DNA from: Lachnospiraceae bacterium
GTDB lineage: Bacteria; Bacillota; Clostridia; Lachnospirales; Lachnospiraceae
NCBI GenBank assembly: GCA_017455525.1
Contig: JAFTAP010000083.1
Coordinates: 1-64,000, forward strand
DNA: 64,000 nt
Reading direction: 5' to 3'
The position numbers and the translations under genes are program-made. Below are positions 27,071 through 35,392 of this stretch, one piece after another (position 1 is the stretch's first letter; each line of letters opens with the position of its first letter). The notes below the pieces were generated by a model. The model made no database searches. It was not told the DNA's origin and saw only the letters and a list, made by a program, of their open reading frames with translations.

Positions 27071-28194
27071 ACATGGAATTTCGTGACCTGAAAAGGCAAT
27101 ATCAAATTTTGAAGAATGAGATTGATAATGCTGTATATCAGGTGATATATGAAGGAAACTATATACATGGAAGACAGGTTGCAGAGCTTGAGAAGAAGCT
27201 CGCAAAGTACGTAGGGGCTAAGTATTGTATTTCGTGTGCTAATGGAACGGATGCTCTCCAGATAGCACTTATGGCATGGGGCATAGGGAAGGACGATGTT
27301 GTTCTTGTGCCAGACTTTACGTTTTTCTCTAGCGGAGAAGTGGTTTCTGCGGTAGGAGCAGAGCCGTGCTTCGTTGATGTAAACCCCGTGACATATAATA
27401 TTGATTCTGATGCGCTGATAAATGCTATTGCAAAACTGCTTAATGAGGCAAAGAGACCCAAAGCGATCATAGCGGTAGATCTTTTCGGGCAACCTGCAGA
27501 ACATGGAAGGATAAGGGAGATCGCAGATGAGTACGGACTATTTGTACTGGAAGACGGGGCACAGGGATTTGGCGGAGCGATAGGGGATAAAATGGCTTGT
27601 TCATTTGGAGACATATCCACCACAAGCTTCTTTCCAGCAAAGCCACTGGGGTGTTATGGAGATGGAGGAGCCATCTTTACTGATAACGGGGAGTGGGCGG
27701 AGCTTATGCGTTCTTATTGTGTGCATGGGAAAGGCGAATCTAAGTACGATAATGTAAGGATAGGGATGAACTCAAGGCTTGACACCATTCAGGCGGTCGT
27801 ATTGCTTGCGAAGTTGCCGCATTTTATCGGATGGGAGATGAAGCAGATGCAGACAGTGGCAGGATGGTATTCAGAGCAGCTGAAAGATATCGTTATGATA
27901 CCTAAGATAAAAGATGGCTTCACTTCAAGCTGGGCACAGTTCACGATACAGGTGGCGAATATAGAAGCAAGGGACAGGATAGTTGCGAGACTTATGGAAG
28001 AAGGGATTCCGTCTGCAATATACTATCAGAAACCCATGCACAGGCAGATGGCTTTTTCCGGGACATCGTTCGATGAAAGAGACTATCTTATTTCGTTAAG
28101 GTTATCCGAGACAGTGCTTTCACTGCCTTTTCATCCATATCTGAATGAAGAAGAGGTAACTAAGGTATCTGAAATAATAAGAAAGGCTTTATGA
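27067..28194 (+). CDS. wbpE: UDP-3-keto-sugar aminotransferase, WbpE/WlbC-like
   Basis: A DegT-family PLP enzyme of 375 aa. The PLP lysine is Lys192 in TSFFPAKPLGCYGDGGAIFT, and GAKYCISCANGTDALQIA and VGMNSRLDT-type segments (here IGMNSRLDTIQAVV) follow the WbpE pattern of Pseudomonas and Bordetella closely. WbpE aminates the 3-keto-UDP-GlcNAcA made by WbpB/WlbA, giving UDP-GlcNAc(3NH2)A. The WlbA-like enzyme is at 14.2 kb. The next step in that pathway is N-acetylation of the 3-amino group by a left-handed beta-helix transferase; the nearest such domain in this operon is on the lipoyl-domain protein at 32.4 kb. It overlaps the formyltransferase by 4 bases. Confidence 0.85.
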   Translation: MNMEFRDLKRQYQILKNEIDNAVYQVIYEGNYIHGRQVAELEKKLAKYVGAKYCISCANGTDALQIALMAWGIGKDDVVLVPDFTFFSSGEVVSAVGAEPCFVDVNPVTYNIDSDALINAIAKLLNEAKRPKAIIAVDLFGQPAEHGRIREIADEYGLFVLEDGAQGFGGAIGDKMACSFGDISTTSFFPAKPLGCYGDGGAIFTDNGEWAELMRSYCVHGKGESKYDNVRIGMNSRLDTIQAVVLLAKLPHFIGWEMKQMQTVAGWYSEQLKDIVMIPKIKDGFTSSWAQFTIQVANIEARDRIVARLMEEGIPSAIYYQKPMHRQMAFSGTSFDERDYLISLRLSETVLSLPFHPYLNEEEVTKVSEIIRKAL

Positions 28195-28195
28195 A

Positions 28196-29206
28196 TTGGG
28201 AAGAGAGCTTAAGGTTTATTTAAGCGACAGTACGGATCCATATTACAATCTAGCGTTTGAAGAAATATTGCTTTCTACTATCAGAGAAAATGAGACAATC
28301 CTTTATCTTTGGCAGAATGAAAAGACGGTAGTAATAGGAAGAAATCAGAATCTATATCTTCAATGTGATGTCCCTTACGCAAAGGAACATGGCATAAAGC
28401 TGGCGAGGCGCTATTCTGGCGGCGGGGCCGTGTATCATGATTTAGGCAATCTAAATTACAGCATAATACAGATGGAGGATTCATTCTCCGAGGAAACAAA
28501 CATGGAGCACCTGCTTGATACACTGAGGGGCTATGGATTGGAAGCGGTGAATGACGGGCGTAATGACATAGTGGTTGACCAAAAAAAAGTATCAGGCATG
28601 GCATACTATAATAAGTATAATGTATGTTGCCAGCATGGATGTATTCTCGTGGATACAGATATCGAAATGATGGAAGCGGTTCTTTTTGTAGGCGAGGATA
28701 AATTTGTAGGAAAGAACATAGATTCAGTAAGGTCCAGAGTACAGAATTTAAGGGATTTCTATGAGGAAATAAATGTAGATAAGCTTAGGAATGACTTGAT
28801 ATGCTCATTCAGCGAACCGGACATGGAAGTAAACGTGACGGGATGTGACGAAATATATGAAAGGGAAGACATACGACCTCTTTTAGCCAAGCATTCTTCA
28901 CAAGAATGGATTAGGGGTGAAATGCTGCGCATGGATGTGAGGCTGTGTGGCAGGTTTAGTTGGGGGGACTGTACTATAGCTATGGATATCAAAAACGGAA
29001 CTATCGTAGCAGCAGCAGTTTATTCAGACTCTCTAAACACAAAAATTTTCATGAAAATATCGGCTTGTCTATGTGGAATCAAGCTCTCAGTACCGGATAT
29101 TATCAGTAAACTGAATGAAATAAATGAAAACTCGGAAATAATATCAGACATTAAGAAACTGATAAACAGGGAATTATCGACGGATAGTGATGGCAATGCG
29201 GCATAA
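28196..29206 (+). CDS. lplA: Lipoate-protein ligase A
   Basis: A protein of 336 aa. Diagnostic segments are AFEEILL, VIGRNQNLYLQCD, RRYSGGGAVYHDLGNLNYS near residue 72, and KKVSGMAYYN with the lysine that binds lipoyl-AMP near residue 130. A C-terminal accessory domain (about residues 240-330) is present, as in LplA enzymes that activate free lipoate with ATP. It starts at TTG 28196, two bases after the aminotransferase stop, so it is cotranscribed. In a glycan operon a ligase makes sense only with a local lipoyl protein, which lies four genes on (Lys44 of the 32.4-kb product). It is probably the dedicated activator of that protein. Confidence 0.85.
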   Translation: MGRELKVYLSDSTDPYYNLAFEEILLSTIRENETILYLWQNEKTVVIGRNQNLYLQCDVPYAKEHGIKLARRYSGGGAVYHDLGNLNYSIIQMEDSFSEETNMEHLLDTLRGYGLEAVNDGRNDIVVDQKKVSGMAYYNKYNVCCQHGCILVDTDIEMMEAVLFVGEDKFVGKNIDSVRSRVQNLRDFYEEINVDKLRNDLICSFSEPDMEVNVTGCDEIYEREDIRPLLAKHSSQEWIRGEMLRMDVRLCGRFSWGDCTIAMDIKNGTIVAAAVYSDSLNTKIFMKISACLCGIKLSVPDIISKLNEINENSEIISDIKKLINRELSTDSDGNAA

Positions 29207-30572
29207 GAAACTAATCATAATAGGTGCCGGTATAGCGGGATATAACGCCGCACTAAGGGCGTCATCATATGGAATGGATGTTGCCCTTATTGAGCAGTAT
29301 GAGATAGGAGGCACCTGTCTTAATAGAGGATGCATACCGACCAAGACTGGCATATATATTGCTGACGAATACAGGCGTTTGCACGAGTCTGATAAATATG
29401 GTCTTTATACTAGAGATGTACACATTGATTGTCACAGGATGTCGAGTTATATTGAGGATACGGTTAGGAAACTAAAAAGCGGAGTGCAATCTTTGCTGGA
29501 AAGTTCATCAGTGGATGTAATTCATGGGAGAGCGGAGCTTCTTAGAGAAAAGAGAATTCTGATAGAAGGAACGGATGAGATTGGATACGATAATCTGATT
29601 ATCGCCACAGGATCCGAGCCTGTCATCCCGGATACACCCGGCATTGATTTTGAGGAAGTATATACGACAGACCGGGCGTTTGATGAGAGATTCCTCACTC
29701 CGGATGACGTGCTGATATTGGGTGGCGGAGTCATAGGTGTCGAGTTTGCGGGCATGTATAGCCTGCTTGGTGCCAGAGTACACATTGTAGAGAAACAGGA
29801 CAGGCTTTTGCCGGATATGGACAGTAAGGTTTCAGAACTTGTCAGGCACAGGCTTGAAGAGAAAAATGCCCATACATATCTTGGATACGCCGTGAGTGAG
29901 ATCGAACGTGAGGACGGGGAGCTTATAGTACATATCAGAAAAGAGAGTGAAGATATCGAACTACCTGTAGGTCAGATGTTAATATCGGTCGGAAGAAGTC
30001 CAAGGCAGGATTTTATTGGAGAACTGAAGGAAGATATACGTACTGAGAATGGAAGAATAATTACTGATAACAACCATATGACGACAGCTGATGGAGTTTA
30101 TGCGGTTGGCGATGTGTCAGATGTAAGGCAGCTTGCATATCTTGCGCAGAAGCAGGCGGAGGATGTCGTAGATTACCTTGCAACAGGAAGAGCGTGCCCT
30201 ATTTATGACATCTTACCCCGGACTATATTTTTCAATCCAGAGATGGCTGTGGTTGGTGAAAGTGAAGATAGCTTGAGGGAGAAGGGGATTTCTTATAGGA
30301 TGGGGAAAAGCCTGATGAGTTCGAATGGACGGGCTGTCCTTGAGCAGAGCACGGATGGATATGTGAAGGTCATTTTAGATAAAGCGGGTGAGCTGATAAT
30401 AGGCGCAGAGCTGATTTGTCCTCATGCGTCAGAAATTATAGAGGTAATATACCAGTTTATTGTTCATAAAATTAAGGTTAAAGATATATTGCAGTATCCC
30501 TTTCCTCATCCGGTCATGATTGAGACCATAAGGGATGCAATGGCTTTGGCTAATAGAAGTTCAGTAAGATGA
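29190..30572 (+). CDS. lpdA: Dihydrolipoyl dehydrogenase (E3)
   Basis: A flavoprotein disulfide reductase of about 460 aa: FAD motif IIGAGIAGYNAAL, redox disulfide GGTCLNRGCIPTK near residue 43, NAD-binding ILGGGVIGVEFA near residue 175, second FAD segment VYAVGDV, and C-terminal PFPHPVMIE with the catalytic His-Glu pair. The family reoxidises dihydrolipoyl groups with NAD+. GTG 29187 and ATG 29190 and 29196 are all possible starts; the gene overlaps lplA by about 17 bases. Together with lplA and the two E1 genes it forms a complete set for charging a lipoyl domain. Confidence 0.85.
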   Translation: MAMRHKKLIIIGAGIAGYNAALRASSYGMDVALIEQYEIGGTCLNRGCIPTKTGIYIADEYRRLHESDKYGLYTRDVHIDCHRMSSYIEDTVRKLKSGVQSLLESSSVDVIHGRAELLREKRILIEGTDEIGYDNLIIATGSEPVIPDTPGIDFEEVYTTDRAFDERFLTPDDVLILGGGVIGVEFAGMYSLLGARVHIVEKQDRLLPDMDSKVSELVRHRLEEKNAHTYLGYAVSEIEREDGELIVHIRKESEDIELPVGQMLISVGRSPRQDFIGELKEDIRTENGRIITDNNHMTTADGVYAVGDVSDVRQLAYLAQKQAEDVVDYLATGRACPIYDILPRTIFFNPEMAVVGESEDSLREKGISYRMGKSLMSSNGRAVLEQSTDGYVKVILDKAGELIIGAELICPHASEIIEVIYQFIVHKIKVKDILQYPFPHPVMIETIRDAMALANRSSVR

Positions 30573-31528
30573 GATTCATAGATAGCTTAAGGGGCGGCAT
30601 TGAGAAACTCATATCCGATAAGAATGCGTTTATTATCGGTGAGGACATACAGGAGCCATATGGTGGGGCTTTCAAGGTCACAAAAGGGTTATCTGCCAAA
30701 TATCCGGACAATTTTATAGCGACCCCAATGACGGAGCAAGCATTCACAGGCATGGGCATAGGTATGGCTTTGGAAGGTGCGTGGGTAACCGTGGAAATAA
30801 TGTTCGGAGATTTCATAACTCTCACGGCAGACCAGATGATAAATCATGCCGCAAAGTTCCATGATATGTATGGCGAGGAGATGCATTTTGTTGTTAGGAC
30901 ACCGGTTGGCGCATATAGAGGATATGGTGCTACGCATTCCCAGTCGCTTGAGAGCATTTTCATGGGGATACCGGGTATGCAGGTAGTGGCTACATCCATC
31001 CTGTATGAACCGGGGAAGCTACTGACCTATGCCATGGGTACGGGCGTACCCACTCTTTTCGTGGAGAATAAGACAGACTATGGGAAGCAGCTACTGATTG
31101 ACAATGACGATTTTTGGAATAGAGTCCAGTTGTCTGAAGGATTTCCTATAATAAGGCTCGGTATGTCGGACAGAAAGCCAGACTTCTCTATTGTGACATA
31201 CGGGGGAATGGTTTCTATTGCTATGGAAGCCGCAAAACAGCTGCTCTATGAGGAAGAAATAGAGACAGAGATAATCATACCGTCTTTAGTATCTGATACA
31301 ATGCACATCAATGATTATATTAGTGCTGATAAGGTTATCGTATTAGAGGAGGGGGTATCGGAGTTCGGATGGGGAGCCGAGATTGGGTATAACGCACTTA
31401 GCTCGGGGAGAGGATGCAAAAGGATTGGAGCAAGAAAGAGCTACATACCTGCTGGAAAGGTTGCGGAAGCAATGGTCCTGCCATGCGTTGAGGATATCGC
31501 TGAGTGTATGATTGAAGGTTTCAGGTAA
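30569..31528 (+). CDS. 2-oxoacid dehydrogenase E1 component, beta subunit
   Basis: A protein of 319 aa, the normal length of an E1-beta. It has FIIGEDIQEPYGGAFKVTKGL (family 'GEDVG..GG.F..T.GL'), TPMTEQAFTGMGIGMALEG, RTPVGAYRGYGATHSQSLE and SIVTYGGMV in the transketolase C-terminal domain. E1-beta and E1-alpha together bind thiamine diphosphate, decarboxylate a 2-oxoacid and reductively acylate lipoyl-lysine. Pyruvate, acetoin and branched-chain types cannot be separated by eye. It overlaps the E3 gene by 4 bases. The beta-before-alpha order is unusual for E1 operons. Confidence 0.85.
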   Translation: MRFIDSLRGGIEKLISDKNAFIIGEDIQEPYGGAFKVTKGLSAKYPDNFIATPMTEQAFTGMGIGMALEGAWVTVEIMFGDFITLTADQMINHAAKFHDMYGEEMHFVVRTPVGAYRGYGATHSQSLESIFMGIPGMQVVATSILYEPGKLLTYAMGTGVPTLFVENKTDYGKQLLIDNDDFWNRVQLSEGFPIIRLGMSDRKPDFSIVTYGGMVSIAMEAAKQLLYEEEIETEIIIPSLVSDTMHINDYISADKVIVLEEGVSEFGWGAEIGYNALSSGRGCKRIGARKSYIPAGKVAEAMVLPCVEDIAECMIEGFR

Positions 31529-31533
31529 GGCAA

Positions 31534-32436
31534 ATGAAAGACTATGCAGGTATATATCGTGAATGCTATCGTATAAGATGCTTCGAGAAGAAGGTTGAGC
31601 AGGGTTTTTCCAAAGGGCTGATGCGGGGCACTACTCATGGTTGTATAGGTCAGGAAGTCATCCCTGTTATTGCGATGAGGGAGATAAACCGTGAGATTGA
31701 CAGGGCGGTAGGGACACATCGCTGTCACGGACAGGTACTTGCTTATGAGCCAGATACGTATAGACTTGCCTGTGAAATGATGGGGAAAAGGGACGGTTTC
31801 GTAAAAGGCATGGGCGGAAGTCAGCATATCAAGACAGGCGGTTATCTCACGAATGGCGTCACTGGAGGTATGGCGGTCATAGGATGCGGAATGGCTATGG
31901 CGATGCAGAAAAAAAAGTCGGGTGGATTGGTGCTTGCGTTTATAGGAGATGGCGGCTTCAATGAAGGATATGTGCAGGAGAGCCTTAACTTAGCATCCGT
32001 CTACTCAGTTCCGATTATATATATATGCGAGAACAACCGCTATGCTATGTCAACGCCTACGACGCAGTATTCTGCAGGCGACTTTGAGCGTAGAGTAAGA
32101 GCACTGGATATTCATTATATCCAGTCAACCACAAGGAATGTGGATGAAATGATAGATGCCTTCAAATCTGGATTCAGATTTGTAAGAGAGCAAAGCAGAC
32201 CGTGTTTTATTGAGGTTATGACTGCGAGACTGTGCGGTCATTCAAAATCTGATGAAATGAAGTACATGAGTGAAGCAGAGATCCGTGATAATCAGACTAA
32301 GGATCCTCTGAAATGGCTTGAGGGACTGATAAGCGATACGGACAGGGATGATATTCGGACAGAGATAGAGAAAGAAATAGATGATGCTTTCAGAAGGGCG
32401 GAGGAATGTGATGAATATGGATTGGAGCGTAAATAA
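31534..32436 (+). CDS. 2-oxoacid dehydrogenase E1 component, alpha subunit
   Basis: A protein of 300 aa. The thiamine-diphosphate motif is FIGDGGFNEGYVQESLNLAS ... ENNRYAMST (GDG to NN, near residues 133-165). Catalytic-region signatures THRCHGQVLA and MGGSQHI are present, and LCGHSKSDEMKY matches the phosphorylation-loop region of E1-alpha. The length is slightly short of typical 320-360 aa forms, as in acetoin-dehydrogenase-type E1. It is followed after 2 bases by the lipoyl-domain fusion that would be its acyl acceptor. Confidence 0.85.
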   Translation: MKDYAGIYRECYRIRCFEKKVEQGFSKGLMRGTTHGCIGQEVIPVIAMREINREIDRAVGTHRCHGQVLAYEPDTYRLACEMMGKRDGFVKGMGGSQHIKTGGYLTNGVTGGMAVIGCGMAMAMQKKKSGGLVLAFIGDGGFNEGYVQESLNLASVYSVPIIYICENNRYAMSTPTTQYSAGDFERRVRALDIHYIQSTTRNVDEMIDAFKSGFRFVREQSRPCFIEVMTARLCGHSKSDEMKYMSEAEIRDNQTKDPLKWLEGLISDTDRDDIRTEIEKEIDDAFRRAEECDEYGLERK

Positions 32437-32438
32437 TA

Positions 32439-33539
32439 ATGGCATATGAGAAAATCCTGATGCCTGTATTTCATGCGAATGATGATGAGGCAACTATAAC
32501 TGAGGTTCATGTTAAGTCAGGCGATGAGGTTCATAAGGGGGACATTCTCTTTGTAGTAGAGGATAGCAAGGCTGTCAATGAAATTACGGCAAAGGCAGAT
32601 GGAGTCATATTGTCAGAGTGCAGACCGTATGATGTGAAAAAGCAAGGAAGCGTGCTGGCTATAAGATTCGATTCCGTAGAAGAGATGAATCGCTGGAAAG
32701 CAGAGAATCGGAATAGTGAAGTTAAGGACGATGGAGGCAGTATCAATGCAACAAAGAAGGCTAAGGAGATGGCGGGGAGACTGGGGATAGATTTGAAGTT
32801 CATAGCAGATCGAAACGAAGGAAGGGTTATACGTACTGAGGATGTGAAGCGATACCATGATTCCAGTGAACCATATCATAACATAGATCTCCCGTTCATG
32901 CTGAAAAGGGAACGCATCATCATAATAGGAGCCGGAAAAGGCGCTGAGGTGATAGTTGATATATTGCTTGACGACCCAGATAAGGAAATCGTAGGGCTGG
33001 TGGATGATAAAGTGAAGATATTCGCTAATTACAGTTTTCCCGTTCTGGACTGCAATATAAAAACGTTTCCGGACTCTATAGATCGAAATTCGTATGACGC
33101 AGTCATTATTTCTATCGGAGCGGATCTGAGGTCGATGAGGCTCAGAGGGGAGATTTACAATAATTATAGTATAAGGGGACTCAAGTTCACTAATGCCATT
33201 GCAAGGAGTGCTGAGATCAGGAGGGGAGTGACTCTTGGCGATGGAAATATCATAGGCTCGGAATGCTATATAGGGTCACTTACACGGATAGGGAACAATA
33301 ACACCATAAGCTATGGAGCGTACATAGGGCATCACAACATAATAGGGGATAGTAATTTGATTGGACCAGGTACAGTAACATCAGGTTCTGACAATATAGG
33401 GAGCAATTGCATTATACCAGCCGGAGTTTCAATGATAAATCGTGCCAGCATAGGAGATAATGTGGTACTGCCGGTAGGCTATGCAATTGATAAGACAATA
33501 GGGTCCGATACTATAATCAAAGAGAAATCCAAGTCATAG
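32439..33539 (+). CDS. Lipoyl domain + E3/E1-binding domain + PglD/NeuD-like acyltransferase fusion
   Basis: A 366-aa protein with three parts. Residues 1-78: a lipoyl domain with EDSKAV, Lys44 in the place of the lipoylated lysine of the E-T-D-K-A motif. About 103-140: a peripheral subunit-binding domain (ATKKAKEMAGRLGIDL, then GRVIRTEDVKRY). About 159-366: a PglD/NeuD-like sugar acyltransferase with a Rossmann-like start (IIIIGAGKGAEVIVDIL) and a left-handed beta-helix of hexapeptide turns. AYIGHHNIIGD holds His298/299 at the position of the PglD general base. The normal E2 catalytic domain with its HxxxDG motif is absent. With E1, E3 and LplA just upstream, the lipoyl group probably delivers the acyl unit to an amino sugar; the acyl group is unknown. 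No acyl-CoA need is evident. Confidence 0.85.
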   Translation: MAYEKILMPVFHANDDEATITEVHVKSGDEVHKGDILFVVEDSKAVNEITAKADGVILSECRPYDVKKQGSVLAIRFDSVEEMNRWKAENRNSEVKDDGGSINATKKAKEMAGRLGIDLKFIADRNEGRVIRTEDVKRYHDSSEPYHNIDLPFMLKRERIIIIGAGKGAEVIVDILLDDPDKEIVGLVDDKVKIFANYSFPVLDCNIKTFPDSIDRNSYDAVIISIGADLRSMRLRGEIYNNYSIRGLKFTNAIARSAEIRRGVTLGDGNIIGSECYIGSLTRIGNNNTISYGAYIGHHNIIGDSNLIGPGTVTSGSDNIGSNCIIPAGVSMINRASIGDNVVLPVGYAIDKTIGSDTIIKEKSKS

Positions 33540-33564
33540 ATACTAATAGAGGCAGGTAAGAGCA

Positions 33565-34293
33565 TTGAACAGAGCTTTCGATTTTTCATATAATTCATAT
33601 TTTGAACTTATAAAGGAGATTAAAGATGCGGGGTATCACCCTGTTTTTTTCGATGAGGATTTGAATGAAAAGGAAAGAGTCTTTATTCTAAGGCATGATG
33701 TTGACTTTTCTGTAGAGAAGGCCTATGAAATGGCTGTACAGGAAGATGGTAATAACATACATTCCACGTTTTTTTTTATGGTGTCCAGCAATCAATACAA
33801 TCCACTGTCAAGGAAAAACAGAGATTTTATAAAAAAAATCCATTATATGGGTCATAAGATAGGCCTGCATTTTGATGAGACTTTGTACGGGGAATGGAAG
33901 ACGGCATCAGACTTTGTACGCAATGTGCTATCAGAGGTGGAGATTTTGGGTGACATTATCAAGGGGACAGATGTGGTCTCGATGCATGAACCCTCAAAAA
34001 AGTTGCTTGATGCTGATTTGAGGATTGAAAGAGAAAATAATGATAGGGAGATAATAAATACATATTCAAAACGTTTCTTTAGGGACTTCAAATACATATC
34101 TGACTCCAGAATGGAATGGCATGAAGATTTCAGTAGCATATTAGGAGAATATGACAGATTGCAAATTTTAACCCATCCAATCTGGTGGAACAAAAAACCA
34201 ATGAGTAGGAAAGATATATTATGTGATTATATTGAAAAGGCCTTGACTGAGCGTTCTGATTACGTAAAAGAATACTATCCGGAGGTTGGTTGA
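33565..34293 (+). CDS. Polysaccharide deacetylase-like protein (NodB/WbmS superfamily)
   Basis: A protein of 242 aa. FILRHDVDFSVEKA carries the metal-binding His-Asp segment near residue 47, HKIGLHFDETLYG a second block, SMHEPSK a third and LTHPIWW the late histidine. The set fits metal-dependent polysaccharide/sugar deacetylases. TTG 33565 is used as start, with AGGTAAG upstream; the nearest in-frame ATG would cut into the conserved part. It is followed immediately by a formyltransferase, repeating the deacetylase-formyltransferase order seen at 25.3-27.1 kb. Confidence 0.65.
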   Translation: MNRAFDFSYNSYFELIKEIKDAGYHPVFFDEDLNEKERVFILRHDVDFSVEKAYEMAVQEDGNNIHSTFFFMVSSNQYNPLSRKNRDFIKKIHYMGHKIGLHFDETLYGEWKTASDFVRNVLSEVEILGDIIKGTDVVSMHEPSKKLLDADLRIERENNDREIINTYSKRFFRDFKYISDSRMEWHEDFSSILGEYDRLQILTHPIWWNKKPMSRKDILCDYIEKALTERSDYVKEYYPEVG

Positions 34294-34295
34294 AG

Positions 34296-35318
34296 ATGCG
34301 GATTTGGCTCTTTCACTGTCTGCGCGTCGGATATCCATTCGCAAAGCTTATGGCTGACAGGGGGCTTGTAACAGGAATTATAGCGGTTAATAGAGAGGCG
34401 TGCCCTAATTCTGAGGAATATTTTGATTACAGTCAGCTTTGTAAAGAGCGAGGTATTGAGTTCATAGAGGTAACAAGTTATTCGCTCAATAACGAAATTG
34501 ACAAAGAGAAGCTTCTTTCAATAGATGTCGATCTTGCAATCACATCTTCATGGCAAAGACTGATACCGGGATGGTTCATAAAGCATTGTAGGTATGGAGT
34601 GATAGGTGGGCACGGAAGCCCGACCGGCATATCCGAAGGACGCGGACGTAGCCCTCAAAACTGGGCGCTGATTGCAGGGAAAAAGGATTTCAGCCTTTCT
34701 ATTTTTTGGATTGAAGAGGGAATAGATGATGGTAGCGTCATAGATACGATGACATACGAGTATGATCTTAGTGACGATATAGTGACATCGTATGACAAGA
34801 CCTGTCTCTGCATGGCAGAAATGATAATCAGGAATTTGGAGAGCGGGAAAATAGAACGACACGAGGGTGTGCCACAGAGTGACCGTGTGGCGTATTTTCC
34901 AAAACGCACTAAGGAAGATGGATGGATTGATTGGAGTAGAAAAGGAAAGGAGATATACGACTTTGTCAGGGCATTAACGCTCCCGTATCCGTGTGCATAT
35001 ACAATGGTGGATGACAAGATTATAAGGATTATTGAATGTAAATATATAACAATTGAAGGGAACATACTGGATAGCTATCGTTGTGGCGAGGTGGTTCTTG
35101 CGCCGGAATGGGGAAATGTATGGGTGAAATGTAGGGATGGAATAGTTGAGATTAGGAAAATTTCTAATCCTGAGGAGATAGTAATATGTGAAGGTCTTGT
35201 TTTTTCCAGTGGAGATTTCTATGCACAGATACAAGGTATTGTAGAGAGACATAAAAGAGAAATCGGATTACCTGTATCACATATGATATTGGACATGATG
35301 GGGGAAGAACAAACTTAG
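34296..35318 (+). CDS. Second formyltransferase (Fmt-like)
   Basis: A protein of about 340 aa. The fold follows formyltransferases: IWLFHCLRVGYPFAKLM at the start, GGHGSPTGISEGRGRSPQNW near residue 110, GIDDGSVI with the catalytic Asp, and a C-terminal Fmt-like domain (about 200-310). The usual N-x-H is here G-G-H, so the Asn of the triad is missing or supplied from elsewhere (an Asn occurs in SPQNW); activity is therefore less certain than for the 26-kb paralog. ATG 34296 has GGAGG at 34281-34285; the TTG at 34290 overlaps the deacetylase stop. Confidence 0.65.
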   Translation: MRIWLFHCLRVGYPFAKLMADRGLVTGIIAVNREACPNSEEYFDYSQLCKERGIEFIEVTSYSLNNEIDKEKLLSIDVDLAITSSWQRLIPGWFIKHCRYGVIGGHGSPTGISEGRGRSPQNWALIAGKKDFSLSIFWIEEGIDDGSVIDTMTYEYDLSDDIVTSYDKTCLCMAEMIIRNLESGKIERHEGVPQSDRVAYFPKRTKEDGWIDWSRKGKEIYDFVRALTLPYPCAYTMVDDKIIRIIECKYITIEGNILDSYRCGEVVLAPEWGNVWVKCRDGIVEIRKISNPEEIVICEGLVFSSGDFYAQIQGIVERHKREIGLPVSHMILDMMGEEQT

Positions 35319-35392
35319 GGGATAATTTGATTTCATGTATTTCTAATATCACATTCTCGTATGAACTGATAATAGCGAAGGGAAATTACTAA

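Noticed and set aside
28196..32436. Ordinary PDH or acetoin dehydrogenase operon placed by chance
   Set aside because: No E2 catalytic domain is encoded; the only lipoyl domain is fused to a sugar acyltransferase, and the genes overlap glycan genes on both sides.
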